From the NCBI RefSeq assembly GCF_014652415.1, contig NZ_BMYT01000001.1, positions 1,111,352 to 1,175,351 of the forward strand: a DNA stretch of 64,000 nt. Reading direction: 5' to 3'. The first letter of the stretch is position 1. Each line of letters starts with the position of its first letter. The translations under genes and the position numbers were made by a program. This stretch comes from Affinundibacterium macrobrachii (GTDB taxonomy: Bacteria > Pseudomonadota > Gammaproteobacteria > Burkholderiales > Burkholderiaceae_D). The notes under the pieces are model-generated. The model saw nothing but the letters and a program-made list of their open reading frames with translations, did no database searches and was not told the origin of the DNA. Shown piece after piece: positions 37,908 to 47,789 of the stretch.

Positions 37908-38037
37908 CATCAAGACATATTCAAGTTAAAACACGGAGACATATTAGAAATCAAAGACTTAAGTGATGAGACATGAATACAATCCCGACTAAATCACTAG
38001 GCAATAGAGCGAAAACACGTTGCAGCCGCAACGCATT

Positions 38038-38119
38038 TGAAACATAATTGAAACGCATTTTGAAACACCACATGAAACATTGCTTGAAACACTATTAGAA
38101 ACTCCACCCAAAACTCACC
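38038..38119 (+). promoter_or_regulatory. 12-bp direct-repeat array upstream of prpR
   Basis: TGAAAC recurs at 38038, 38049, 38061, 38073 and 38085, with AGAAAC at 38097 and CAAAAC at 38109. The spacing is 11 then 12 bp, and the array runs up to the prpR ATG. It lies about 130–210 bp upstream of the sigma-54 promoter, the usual place for activator sites. Its role as a PrpR-binding array or autoregulatory site is inferred. Confidence 0.6.
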
Positions 38120-39805
38120 ATGAGCCGTCGCCCTCCCATCCCGCGTGATCCACAAGATAAGCCGATTATTTGGACAGTCTCGATCTCACGCCTGTTCGAC
38201 TTATTTCGCGACATCATGGTTGAGTACGACGCTAGCGCCGACATTGAGCCTATCCACCTTGGTTTTGAAGAGGCTGCACAAGTTTTACGTGAACGTCTAC
38301 AAACAGAGCGTTGCGATGCAGTGATCGCGGCAGGCTCCAATGGTGCTTATCTTAAAAATCGCTTACCGATTCCCGTCGTCATTGCCAAAGCCAGTGGCTT
38401 TGACGTGATGCAAGCCTTGGCGCGCGCACGCAAGGTTTCGCGTCAAATTGCCATCGTCACCTATCAAGAAACCATGCCGGAATTAGCTGAGTTTAAAGCG
38501 ACCTTTGGCTTTCAAGTGGAACAAAGAACTTATGTGACGGAAGAGGATGCTAAGAGCCAGATCAGTGAACTCAAGGCGATGGGGATACAAGCTATCGTCG
38601 GTGCGGGCTTAATCACGGATTTAGCCGAAGAAGCCGGAATGACGGGAATTTTCATGTACTCCGCAGGCTCTATCCGTCAAGCCTTTGACGACGCAATCGA
38701 GATTTCGCGCTTAACCCGCTTAGAGGCTTCAAAAGGACGGCAACAACCAGTGGGAGAATTACGCGCACGCCACAGTATCAATGATTTACGCGGCGATTCA
38801 ATGCAGATGCAAGAAGTGCGGCAATCCATCATGTTATACGCGCGCTCACCTGCCACCGTATTATTACAAGGCGAAACCGGCACCGGCAAAGAATTGGCAG
38901 CGCAGGCAATCCATAAAGAAAGTGCACGTGCACGACAAGCATTTGTGGCGGTGAATTGCGGCGCCATCGCCGAGTCCTTGCTGGAATCAGAATTATTTGG
39001 CTATGAAGAAGGCGCCTTCACTGGCTCGCGTCGTGGCGGACACGCCGGTCTGTTTGAAGCAGCACATCGAGGCAGTTTATTTTTAGATGAAATTGGTGAA
39101 ATGCCTTTGAATCTGCAAACACGCTTACTACGCGTATTAGAAGAAAGAGAAGTTGTTCGTGTCGGTGGCATACGCCCGATACCAGTAGACGTGCGCATCA
39201 TTAGCGCAACGCACTGCGACCTCGAACAAAAAGTGCGCGAGGGACGATTTCGCGCCGATTTATTTTACCGCCTAGCGGTGCTACGTTTGCACTTACCTTC
39301 TTTACGTGAGCGCCCCGATGATCTAGTCTCACTAGCACAATGGAGCTTGAAGCAAGCTTGCGCGGCGATAGGCACACGCGCACATCCAAATGCACAAAAT
39401 GAGTTGGCGCATTGTCACTTTATTTTGAAACAATATGCGTGGCCGGGAAATGTGCGAGAACTACGCAATGTGATCGAGCGACTGGCGCTACATCTATCAG
39501 CGGCACCACTACAAGCCATTACGCCAGGCTTTCTAATAAAATTATTACCAGAGCTGCAATCGGCTTTCACTACAAGTCTGGATAAACTAGGCACAACTTC
39601 TAACACCGGCTCATCAATCGAAACTGATAAATCAAGCGGCGATTCAGATCGCACATTAGATCGTGATTTAGATTCCGATTTAGATTATCTAATGAGAAAA
39701 TTTAATAATAATCGAGAAGATATCGCGCGCCATTTAGGAATTAGTCGAACCACCTTATGGCGTCGACTCAATAACAAAAAATCTTTGACCGAAAAGAAAC
39801 AATAA
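38120..39805 (+). CDS. prpR: Sigma-54-dependent propionate catabolism activator
   Basis: A 561-residue NtrC-family activator. It has an N-terminal PrpR sensor domain (about 15–200) that in the family binds 2-methylcitrate. A central AAA+ domain (about 220–455) has Walker A GETGTGKE, the sigma-54 contact loop GAFTGS and Walker [13 protein letters not shown]-terminal Fis-type HTH (about 525–560) includes [20 protein letters not shown]. An Asp-rich linker ([16 protein letters not shown]) precedes the HTH. It is divergent from prpB. No ribosome-binding site is visible before the ATG because the repeat array occupies that position. Confidence 0.94.
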   Translation: MSRRPPIPRDPQDKPIIWTVSISRLFDLFRDIMVEYDASADIEPIHLGFEEAAQVLRERLQTERCDAVIAAGSNGAYLKNRLPIPVVIAKASGFDVMQALARARKVSRQIAIVTYQETMPELAEFKATFGFQVEQRTYVTEEDAKSQISELKAMGIQAIVGAGLITDLAEEAGMTGIFMYSAGSIRQAFDDAIEISRLTRLEASKGRQQPVGELRARHSINDLRGDSMQMQEVRQSIMLYARSPATVLLQGETGTGKELAAQAIHKESARARQAFVAVNCGAIAESLLESELFGYEEGAFTGSRRGGHAGLFEAAHRGSLFLDEIGEMPLNLQTRLLRVLEEREVVRVGGIRPIPVDVRIISATHCDLEQKVREGRFRADLFYRLAVLRLHLPSLRERPDDLVSLAQWSLKQACAAIGTRAHPNAQNELAHCHFILKQYAWPGNVRELRNVIERLALHLSAAPLQAITPGFLIKLLPELQSAFTTSLDKLGTTSNTGSSIETDKSSGDSDRTLDRDLDSDLDYLMRKFNNNREDIARHLGISRTTLWRRLNNKKSLTEKKQ

Positions 39806-39914
39806 GTAACAAATCAAACAAAAAAAATGCAGTATAACTCAGTCTATTTTTTCAAAAAGAGACGCTTCGGTTAAAATTCAGTATTCCGAACCTTGGCCAA
39901 AACAGGATATCTTC

Positions 39915-40292
39915 ATGACAAGCAATGCGACAATAAAAAAATTACTGATTGTTGATGACAGCAAAGTATCTCGCATGATTATTCGTGCTCGCGTGTTGGC
40001 GGTTTATCCAGATTGGGAAATTCTTGAAGCTAGTACAGGTGCAGAAGGCATCACGCAAGTGCGAGAGCATCAACCTGATTTCTGTACCATGGATATAAAT
40101 ATGCCTGGCATGTTAGGTACCGAAGCAGCAGAAATTATCTTGAAAGACTTTCCGCAGATTCGCGTGGTGATTTTTTCTGCCAATATTCAAGAAAGCTTTC
40201 AAGATAGAGCGAACGCCATGGGCGCCATCTTTGTGGCAAAGCCGATTACCGAAAAATCAATCGCAGAAGCATTACATTATTTCTTAGGATAA
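39915..40292 (+). CDS. Single-domain CheY-like response regulator
   Basis: A 125-residue receiver domain with no output domain. The acidic pocket is Asp14/Asp15, the phosphorylation site is Asp60 (TMDINMPG), and Ser/Lys residues are conserved in VIFSAN and VAKPI. It starts a three-gene operon: the next gene, a CheC-type phosphatase, begins 2 bp after its stop, followed by a diguanylate cyclase overlapping by 4 bp. By context it is the substrate of the CheC-like protein. No kinase is adjacent; the large GAF/PAS kinase at 43028 is one candidate. Confidence 0.9.
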   Translation: MTSNATIKKLLIVDDSKVSRMIIRARVLAVYPDWEILEASTGAEGITQVREHQPDFCTMDINMPGMLGTEAAEIILKDFPQIRVVIFSANIQESFQDRANAMGAIFVAKPITEKSIAEALHYFLG

Positions 40293-40294
40293 TT

Positions 40295-40909
40295 GTGGAC
40301 AGTCTAAGCGAACTCCATCTTGATGCGCTGGCAGAAGTCTTTAATGTTGGCGCTGGCCGTGCTGCCGCCAGCTTAAGTGAAATTGTTGGCGACGAAGTCA
40401 AGCTATCGGTACCTTCAGTCGAAATCAAAAAGAGCGCCGAAGTGGACTCGACGGTGATTGATTTCAACAATGCCAAATTTGGTGTTGTTAGCCAACATTT
40501 TTCAGGACCATTCGACGCACAAGCATTACTACTCTTTACCGAAAGTCATGCTTTAGAAATCGTGCGCGATATGATGGGCTCACAAATGAGCATCGAAGAA
40601 CTTGCAGAGTTTGAACAAGAAGCGATGTGCGAGTTGGGCAATATCATTCTCAATGCCTGCTTATCCGCGATGGCAGATATGTTGCATATCTCGCTAAATA
40701 GCTCTCTGCCTGACTATCGTATCGCGTCAACGGAAGACATTTTTAAAAGTCTGCAAAATTCAGACGATCAACCGTATATCCTCGTATTACATATTGACCT
40801 CTCTATCGAGAAGCGTCATTCAGAAGGACATTTAATTTTCTTATTAAGTTCGATGTCACTTCGTAGTTTAGTGCAGCAATTAGAGCTGTTTTTAGGAAAA
40901 ATTGAATGA
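40295..40909 (+). CDS. CheC-like receiver phosphatase
   Basis: A 204-residue protein starting at GTG 2 bp after the response regulator. It has both CheC active-site signatures of the form D/E-x3-E-x2-N: DALAEVFN (about residues 6–13) and EAMCELGN (about 109–116). It should dephosphorylate a CheY-like receiver, most simply the one encoded just upstream. No chemotaxis genes lie nearby, so this is a detached module. It overlaps the diguanylate cyclase start by 4 bp (ATGA). Confidence 0.85.
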   Translation: MDSLSELHLDALAEVFNVGAGRAAASLSEIVGDEVKLSVPSVEIKKSAEVDSTVIDFNNAKFGVVSQHFSGPFDAQALLLFTESHALEIVRDMMGSQMSIEELAEFEQEAMCELGNIILNACLSAMADMLHISLNSSLPDYRIASTEDIFKSLQNSDDQPYILVLHIDLSIEKRHSEGHLIFLLSSMSLRSLVQQLELFLGKIE

Positions 40910-41895
40910 ATTTTGTAGAACAATACCAGAGTAAAATTTTTGATAGTTTGAACCTCGGCCTTATCGTTGTCGATGCAAACGAAAAAATTTTATTGTGGAA
41001 TACTTGGTTAGAAAAACACTCTGGCATTACCAGTGAGAATGCGATCGGACAAACCATTGCCGACGTGTTTCCGGTTGCACCAAGTTCAGCGTTTCTATCT
41101 GCATTACGCAATACGATTAATTATGGATTACCTGCAGTGCTTTCAAATGCCTTGCATCGTTCGCCGTTACCTTTATTCTCGTTTGATGAAAGCTTCAAAA
41201 AGCAAATGGCGATTCATCAATCCATCACCATTTCCCCTTTGGTTGCTGAAGAAGTTGGACACTGCTGCTTAATTCAAGTGAGCGATTCCAGCACATCGAT
41301 ACGCCGCGAGAAAATGTTGCGCTCGCATTCTGAAGTATTGAAAAAAGATGCGACCACGGATAGTTTAACTGGACTTTACAATCGACGCTTCTTCGACGAA
41401 CACTACAAAATCTCTTTAGGACAAGCGATTCGACAGAAGCATCCTTTATCGATTTTTATGGTCGATATCGATTACTTCAAGCAATATAACGACTACTACG
41501 GTCATCCGGCTGGGGACAAAGTGTTGATGCAAGTTGCGACGACTTTAAAAGCACAACTGTCACGTTCTTCCGACATGCTGGCTCGATATGGTGGTGAGGA
41601 ATTTGTTCTGATCTTGCCCAACATGAGCAACGATCATGGCATGCAATTCGCGCAGAAATTGATTAGCGCAGTCAATCAACTGGCGATCCCACATCTCAAA
41701 TCCAAAGCAGATAAAACAATTACAATCAGCATCGGCTTTAGCACCTACGATCCAAATCAACATCGTGAAGTGTCGACCCTCATTGATGCTGCTGACACCG
41801 CACTGTACAAGGCAAAACAGCAAGGTCGCAATCAGGCTTGCTTTATGCCTTTGGATACACTGCTATCGCATCGTCTACAAATTCACGCAGATTAA
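40906..41895 (+). CDS. PAS–GGDEF diguanylate cyclase
   Basis: A 329-residue protein. An N-terminal PAS domain (about 8–125) begins FDSLNLGLIVVDANEKILLWN. A GGDEF domain (about 155–318) has active site YGGEEF and an inhibitory I-site RSSD exactly five residues earlier, so it is probably an active, product-inhibited c-di-GMP synthase. It is the last gene of the receiver–CheC–cyclase operon and overlaps cheC-like by 4 bp, which implies that the receiver/phosphatase pair and c-di-GMP synthesis act together. Confidence 0.92.
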   Translation: MNFVEQYQSKIFDSLNLGLIVVDANEKILLWNTWLEKHSGITSENAIGQTIADVFPVAPSSAFLSALRNTINYGLPAVLSNALHRSPLPLFSFDESFKKQMAIHQSITISPLVAEEVGHCCLIQVSDSSTSIRREKMLRSHSEVLKKDATTDSLTGLYNRRFFDEHYKISLGQAIRQKHPLSIFMVDIDYFKQYNDYYGHPAGDKVLMQVATTLKAQLSRSSDMLARYGGEEFVLILPNMSNDHGMQFAQKLISAVNQLAIPHLKSKADKTITISIGFSTYDPNQHREVSTLIDAADTALYKAKQQGRNQACFMPLDTLLSHRLQIHAD

Positions 41896-41987
41896 TTATT
41901 GTTAAAATTACCACCAAATATCTTCTAGGTCGGCAGTCTACGTCAGGCCAATGAAGATAATGATAATTCTAAAGTTAACATCGTACT

Positions 41988-42830
41988 TTAATGATAGCCA
42001 CGTAGGACTTGCGCCAAACTGCCATTTTTCTTGCCGCGTAGGATAGCGGCATCGATTTTCGCTATCACCTCAAGGTAACGCCCTTTTGCGCTGGCAAAGT
42101 GCATCGTGTCGAAAAACAGTGGTTGATCACTTACATCAAAATAACGCCCTGCTAACTCAGGGTCATTCGATTCTTGTACGATAATGCGATTGATGTATTT
42201 TTCCACTTCTTTTTGCGTTTCCATTCCACGCACAGGCCACACCATCACATCACTGCGTTTTGCCATCAATTTTTTAAATCGCGCATGTGTTGAGGCAGAA
42301 TCTTCTTGCACCGTAAAAATGACATCACGTGCCAAATCAAATTCCAAGCCATGACTAAAGCCACGTCCAGTACTCACTACCTTGCCGCGTAAATCTTCAA
42401 CTGTACGATACTTCGGCTTTGGCTTGCCATAGGTAATCCCCCAAATTCGCTCGACCACCACAGGCTCCGAAAAATGATAAGCAGCAATTCGTTCTCTTGA
42501 ACGAGAAAAACCATAAATCACCCCTTTTCCGGCCAAGGTTTCTACTTGCGCACGCTTCCAAGGCAAAATGACTGGTTCGAACTTTAAGCCAGTCTGTTTC
42601 TCAAAGTATTTCAAAATCTCGATCAACTTTGGATCGGTCGGCAATTGTTTGCCTTGTTGATCTAGGCTTTCTTGTAAAAATAATCGAACTGGTTCTTGGG
42701 TAGCGGCTAACACTAAGTTCGGCAACAGCCAAACTAGCAAATAAGCAATTAATCTAAAACAAAAAACACGCATAAATAGGCAAAATATTTGAATAGCGCC
42801 CAGTATCGCAGCCATGATGCTTTTGAGCAA
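41988..42830 (-). CDS. Periplasmic solute-binding (SBP_bac_3-like) protein
   Basis: A 280-residue protein with an N-terminal hydrophobic signal segment (about residues 15–42) and a type-II periplasmic-binding fold. It shows LPWKRAQVETLAGKG, IYGFSRSRERIAAYHFSEPV and a C-terminal KIDAAILRGKKNGSLAQVL. No ABC transporter or sensor is adjacent. It is clearly related to the protein at 50268–51068 (shared PWKR/PWRR, GF/GI-x-R/K-x-x-ER and HFSEPV). The ligand is unknown; amino-acid-like by family. Confidence 0.8.
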   Translation of the reverse strand: MLKSIMAAILGAIQIFCLFMRVFCFRLIAYLLVWLLPNLVLAATQEPVRLFLQESLDQQGKQLPTDPKLIEILKYFEKQTGLKFEPVILPWKRAQVETLAGKGVIYGFSRSRERIAAYHFSEPVVVERIWGITYGKPKPKYRTVEDLRGKVVSTGRGFSHGLEFDLARDVIFTVQEDSASTHARFKKLMAKRSDVMVWPVRGMETQKEVEKYINRIIVQESNDPELAGRYFDVSDQPLFFDTMHFASAKGRYLEVIAKIDAAILRGKKNGSLAQVLRGYH

Positions 42831-43027
42831 GAAACTGTTTGTCTTTAACCCACTTCAGTATAAATAAAGCTTCTAAAAAAGTAAGTAAATAAATTCATAT
42901 GCTCGCATCAACAACACTTGCCTTGATGAGGAACATTTCTTCATGGATACTGTCACATCACATCGCGTCGAGCAAACTGATCGCAAGCGTTTGTATCACC
43001 ATTTATTTCAACACAGGAGCACTCTGA

Positions 43028-46000
43028 ATGGAATCACCCAAAATTCCTCAGAATGAAGAGTCCAGATTACAAGCACTGCGCGAGTATCACATTCTCGACA
43101 CGCTCCCTGAAGAACGCTTTGATCGCCTTACTCGACTAGCACAACAGATTTTTAATGTTGATATTGCACTAGTCTCTTTGATTGACGCTGATCGTCAATG
43201 GTTTAAATCAAAACAAGGACTTGATGCTTGCGAAACGGATCGCGAAATTTCTTTTTGTGGTCATGCAATTTTAGAACGCGATATTTTTCATATTCCAAAC
43301 GCCCTAAATGACCCACGTTTTGCCGATAATCCACTCGTTACAGGCGCGCCGAATATTCGATTCTATGCAGGCGCACCACTACGACCAGACGGTGAAAATA
43401 GCGTTGGCACCTTGTGCATTATCGATAGCAATGCACGAATGCTCAGTATAAAAGAGCAGCGTATCTTACGAGATTTGGCCGATAGCGTTGAACGTGAAAT
43501 CGCCCAACTACAACAAAATTATCAGCACCAAGCCTTACTCGCATTAACCCAAATCTCATCGCTGCTTGATCCTGATTATGCGCAATTGCTGAGCAAGGGA
43601 TTAAGCATCGCGCAAGAGTTTTTAGGAATGTCACAAGCGTTGATCAATCGCATGCGAGATCAACAACTAGAAACCTTGATTTGCACCGGCACACCGTGCG
43701 GCAAGCTTCAATCGCATAAATCGCGTTCACCAGTATTTGATCCGAGTTGCCAAAGCTTACGTCCGTTTTACATTGAGAACGATCAGCTTAGTTTAATTCC
43801 TGACCTAAAAAAATCGCCATATGCGGATATCGGGAACCAATCTCCGCTAAAAATTGGATCTTATATTGGCGTACCGATCAAATTTCGTGGTGAAGCTTAT
43901 GGCAACCTAGTTTTTATATCGCAAGAAGCACGTGTCCCAAATTATTTTAGTAAGGTGGAGATAGAATTCATTCAATTATTTAGTGAATGGGTACATAGCA
44001 AGATTCACGAATGGGAACTGGATCAATCGCTCAAACTACAACAAAATTTAGCAAAGGCGATTTCACATGCGCAAGAACGTTTTATTCATGGACAAGATCA
44101 AAGCAAAGGATTTCAAGGATTGCTGCATGACATACTCGCTTTGGGGGATTGTCAGTTCGGTTTCATCGGCGAGATTTTAGAAGACAAATCTGGTGATCCC
44201 TTTGTAAAAACATTCGCGATCGAAACCATACAATCTGGAGCCACTGTCGATATTACTGCACCTAATGTCGACGAGCTTGGGCAAAAAACCGAACGATTGA
44301 ATGAAGATAAGTTCGCACAAAGAATCGAACAAAAAATCGACATCAAACCACAGAACGATATTTTCACAGCGGCGATCCGTTCCAATTCTGTCGTGATCGA
44401 TAATGCCGTCAGCGACCGCAAAGCATTTGCCAACTTTGTTCCACATGACTTAGAAATCCACAACTTTCTCGCGATACCAATTCACTATAACGATCAACGG
44501 ATCGCCATGATTGGTTTGGCGAATCGGCCTTTTGGTTTTCAAGATTCGTTTATCCAATTTCTGGATCCGATCTTACTGACGATAGGCCAACTGGTTCAAG
44601 CGAATCGGGTACAAGTACAGCATACGGAAAGCGAACGACGCTTAGCTGATATTATCAAGGGCACCAATATTGGCACCTGGGAATGGAATGTACAAACCGG
44701 TGAATCTTCGTTTAATCAGCGTTGGGCAGAAATTATTGGTTACAGCATTGAGGAGCTTTCGCCTACGGATATTTCTACTTGGACTAGGTTCGCCCATCCT
44801 GATGATTTAAAAAAATCGAGTGAATTATTACAGAAGCATTTTGACGGCGAGCTCGATTATTACGAAGCCATCAATCGTATGCGTCACAAAGATGGGCACT
44901 GGGTTTGGATTTTAGATCGTGGCTGTCTTGTTAGTCGCACCGCAGATGGCAAGCCTTTAATGATGTCTGGCAGCCATGCTGACATTTCAAAACAAAAAGA
45001 GGCTGATGCAAAACTCGCCAAGGCATACGATCTGTTAGAGCAATCCAACACCATTGCACGAATAGGAACATGGGAAATTGATTTACAAAGCTCGACGCTG
45101 CAGTGGAGCAAAGTCACCAAAGAAATTTATGAAGTTCCTGACGACTTTGTCTGTACAATCCATCAAACAGCGCAGTTCTATCCCAATGAAAAAGATCAAC
45201 ATACCATCCAACAACTGATCCAACGAGCAATCAATCAAGGTATTTCCTTCGATACCGAATTATCTATTCTCACGTATCACAAGAAAGAGCGCTGGGTCAG
45301 AATTGTCGGCATGAGTAAATTTCATGATGACGTTTGCGAGCGTGTCTATGGCACTATTCAAGACATCAGCGAGCGCAAACGCGTGGAACGGATGAAAGAT
45401 GAATTTATTTCCACTGTCAGTCATGAACTAAGAACGCCATTGACTTCGATTTCTGGCTCTTTAGGTTTGATGGTGAATGGCGTGATGGGCGCGATTCCCG
45501 ACAAAATTTCTAGCATGTTGCAAATCGCTTATAAGAACAGCCAAAGACTAAGTTTTCTGATCAATGATTTACTCGACATGGAAAAAATCTTGGCAGGGAA
45601 ATTAAGCTTCGCGATGGAAACACAAGCGCTGGCTCCACTGCTGCAAAATGCCGTTGAAAGCAATCTTGGCGCGGGCATCGAGCGCATGATTTCAATTGCG
45701 ATTGATAATCCGCATCAAGAGATTCGAATCCATATTGATACACAGCGATTACAACAAGTCTTATCGAATGTAATCTCGAATGCAATTAAATATTCGCCGA
45801 ATCATGGACATATTCAAATTACCGTATCACGACAAGACAAACAGGTGCGCATCACCGTACGTGACCAAGGTCCTGGCATTCCCCTTGCCTTTCAAACACA
45901 GATATTTAAAAAGTTTGCGCAAGCAGATTCATCGGATACGAGACAAAGAGGAGGAACTGGGCTTGGATTAGCGATCAGCAAAGAATTAATTGAAGCCATG

Positions 46001-46078
46001 CATGGCAAGCTCAGTTTCAGCTCAGTATATGGCGAAGGCGCTAGTTTCTATATTGATCTGCCGATACAAGAAACTTAA
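43028..46078 (+). CDS. Multi-sensor histidine kinase (GAF–GAF–GAF–PAS–PAS)
   Basis: 1016 residues without transmembrane segments. A classic GAF domain at about 25–160 (DRLTRLAQQIFNVDIALVSL) is followed by two further GAF-like regions (about 170–330 and 345–530) and two PAS/PAC units (about 540–665 and 670–790). The HisKA domain has His799 in SHELRTP, and the HATPase has N-box NAIKY, DQGPGIP and GGTGLGL. There is no receiver domain and no adjacent response regulator. It is probably a soluble sensor of redox state, light or a small ligand. Degenerate tandem repeats follow its stop codon. Confidence 0.88.
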   Translation: MESPKIPQNEESRLQALREYHILDTLPEERFDRLTRLAQQIFNVDIALVSLIDADRQWFKSKQGLDACETDREISFCGHAILERDIFHIPNALNDPRFADNPLVTGAPNIRFYAGAPLRPDGENSVGTLCIIDSNARMLSIKEQRILRDLADSVEREIAQLQQNYQHQALLALTQISSLLDPDYAQLLSKGLSIAQEFLGMSQALINRMRDQQLETLICTGTPCGKLQSHKSRSPVFDPSCQSLRPFYIENDQLSLIPDLKKSPYADIGNQSPLKIGSYIGVPIKFRGEAYGNLVFISQEARVPNYFSKVEIEFIQLFSEWVHSKIHEWELDQSLKLQQNLAKAISHAQERFIHGQDQSKGFQGLLHDILALGDCQFGFIGEILEDKSGDPFVKTFAIETIQSGATVDITAPNVDELGQKTERLNEDKFAQRIEQKIDIKPQNDIFTAAIRSNSVVIDNAVSDRKAFANFVPHDLEIHNFLAIPIHYNDQRIAMIGLANRPFGFQDSFIQFLDPILLTIGQLVQANRVQVQHTESERRLADIIKGTNIGTWEWNVQTGESSFNQRWAEIIGYSIEELSPTDISTWTRFAHPDDLKKSSELLQKHFDGELDYYEAINRMRHKDGHWVWILDRGCLVSRTADGKPLMMSGSHADISKQKEADAKLAKAYDLLEQSNTIARIGTWEIDLQSSTLQWSKVTKEIYEVPDDFVCTIHQTAQFYPNEKDQHTIQQLIQRAINQGISFDTELSILTYHKKERWVRIVGMSKFHDDVCERVYGTIQDISERKRVERMKDEFISTVSHELRTPLTSISGSLGLMVNGVMGAIPDKISSMLQIAYKNSQRLSFLINDLLDMEKILAGKLSFAMETQALAPLLQNAVESNLGAGIERMISIAIDNPHQEIRIHIDTQRLQQVLSNVISNAIKYSPNHGHIQITVSRQDKQVRITVRDQGPGIPLAFQTQIFKKFAQADSSDTRQRGGTGLGLAISKELIEAMHGKLSFSSVYGEGASFYIDLPIQET

Positions 46079-46221
46079 ATGAAACACTGAAATAGAAACG
46101 CAAATAAGAAGCCAAAACAAGGACTCAAAACTTAATAAGTACCCTGTTCAATATGAGTAGCAAATCAAGCTAGCAGTAGCATTTATTAACCCAGCATCAT
46201 AATAACGATAGAGACTGTCAT

Positions 46222-47526
46222 ATGAATAAATTGAAATCCATGAGCCTAGCCATTGCCTGCTGTGCATTGGCGACACCAGCCTTCGCTGCAAGCACCGTCG
46301 TCAATTGCGGCAAACTTCTGGACGTAAAAAATGGTGTGTGGCGCGATAAAGTTAGCGTAACGATTGAGAACAATCAAATCGTTTCGATTACACCGATGAA
46401 AGCAGATGCGGCAAGCGTCGATCTTAGCGGCTATTCTTGCTTGCCGGGCTTAATTGATATGCACGTACACTTATCACATGATCCCAAACCACAAGTAGAA
46501 CAACTACGCGCACGCCTCACTTCTGATCCTGCGGATTATGCATATGCATCAATTAAATTGGCTGAGCGCACCTTGTTATCCGGCTTTACTACCGTGCGCG
46601 ACCTCGGTGCGGGCGATGGCTTAAATGTGTCGATGAAGCGCGCCATCGAAGCTGGCAGTATTATTGGCCCACGATTATTTACTGCAGGCAAATCAATTGC
46701 GACCACTGGCGGTCATGCCGACCCTAGCAATGGCTTGTCAATGGCAATGCGTAATGCAATTGGCAAACCAGGTCCTGAGCAAGGTGTGATCAATGGTGTT
46801 GATAGTGCGCGCGAAGCGGTGCGTAGTCGTTATCAAGAAGGCGCTGATTTAATCAAGATTACGGCGACTGCGGGCGTCTTGAGTCAAGCCAGCAGCGGTG
46901 AAAATACGCAATTTACCGATGAAGAATTAAAAGCAATTATTCAAACAGCCAAGGATTATGGATTCCGCGTTGCAGCGCATGCACACGGCAATGAAGGCAT
47001 CAAGCGTGCGCTGCGTGCCGGTATTGATTCGATAGAACACGGCACGTATATGGATGACGAAGCGATCGCCTTATTCAAAAAAAATGGTGCATGGTATGTT
47101 CCAACCATTTCAGCAGGTAAATTTGTTGCCGACAAAGCGAAAGTACCAAACTATTTCTCACCGTTAGTGCAACCTAAAGCTGCAGCGATTGGCCCTTTGA
47201 TTCAATCGACTTTCGCGCGTGCATACAAAGCTGGTGTAAAAATCGCCTTTGGTACCGATGCTGGTGTATTCCCGAATGGCGACAATGCAAAAGAGTTTCG
47301 TTACATGGTAGAAGCCGGCATGCCAGAACTTGCAGCGATTCGTAGTGCAACTTTGAGTGCTGCGGAATTACTCAATCAAAGCAAACGACTAGGTTCAATC
47401 GAACCCAACTTTGCCGCTGACATCATTGCGGTCAAAGGCGATCCTTTAAAAGACATCAGCGTCTTAGAAAAAGTCGACTTTGTAATGAAGGATGGTGTTG
47501 TATATAAAAGACCAGATGCAAAATAA
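46222..47526 (+). CDS. Secreted metal-dependent amidohydrolase
   Basis: A 434-residue protein with a signal peptide (cleavage after TPAFA). The amidohydrolase barrel has the metal motif DMHVHLSHD, a carbamylatable Lys region (GADLIKITATAG), AHAHGNEG, SIEHGTYMDD and the Asp of FGTDAGVFPNG. It belongs to the imidazolonepropionase-like/Xaa-Pro dipeptidase (prolidase-type) branch, several members of which cleave the C-terminal residue from dipeptides. It is monocistronic; a hairpin at 47671–47707 may end it. Confidence 0.87.
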   Translation: MNKLKSMSLAIACCALATPAFAASTVVNCGKLLDVKNGVWRDKVSVTIENNQIVSITPMKADAASVDLSGYSCLPGLIDMHVHLSHDPKPQVEQLRARLTSDPADYAYASIKLAERTLLSGFTTVRDLGAGDGLNVSMKRAIEAGSIIGPRLFTAGKSIATTGGHADPSNGLSMAMRNAIGKPGPEQGVINGVDSAREAVRSRYQEGADLIKITATAGVLSQASSGENTQFTDEELKAIIQTAKDYGFRVAAHAHGNEGIKRALRAGIDSIEHGTYMDDEAIALFKKNGAWYVPTISAGKFVADKAKVPNYFSPLVQPKAAAIGPLIQSTFARAYKAGVKIAFGTDAGVFPNGDNAKEFRYMVEAGMPELAAIRSATLSAAELLNQSKRLGSIEPNFAADIIAVKGDPLKDISVLEKVDFVMKDGVVYKRPDAK

Positions 47527-47619
47527 ATGGCATTTATTGTCGCGTAAATGAAGCATTAATGATGCAACATTGATATACAAATGCAAAGATAAAGACTCGC
47601 TCTGATATTATCCAAGTTG

Positions 47620-47662
47620 AATTCAAGACAGATTCAAAGGAGATTCAAGGGAGCTTCAAAAG
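47620..47662. repeat. 11-bp short tandem repeat
   Basis: AGATTCAAAGG, AGATTCAAGGG and AGCTTCAAAAG at 47630, 47641 and 47652, preceded by a partial AATTCAAGAC unit. It is intergenic, just before a hairpin. Confidence 0.7.
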
Positions 47663-47670
47663 CACAAATC

Positions 47671-47720
47671 CCATTCGCAACTTGCACACCAGCAAATCTG
47701 CGAATGGATCCTTTGTTTTT
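47671..47720 (+). terminator. Possible terminator after the amidohydrolase
   Basis: CCATTCGCA (47671–47679) pairs with TGCGAATGG (47699–47707) over a 19-base loop, followed by ATCC and a T-rich run. The long loop makes it a weak candidate. Confidence 0.4.
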
Positions 47721-47789
47721 ATATGAAATCGAAACAAATCTGAGCGTTCCTTATTTTTGCATAACCACCTCTATTCGCCACGCCTTGTC

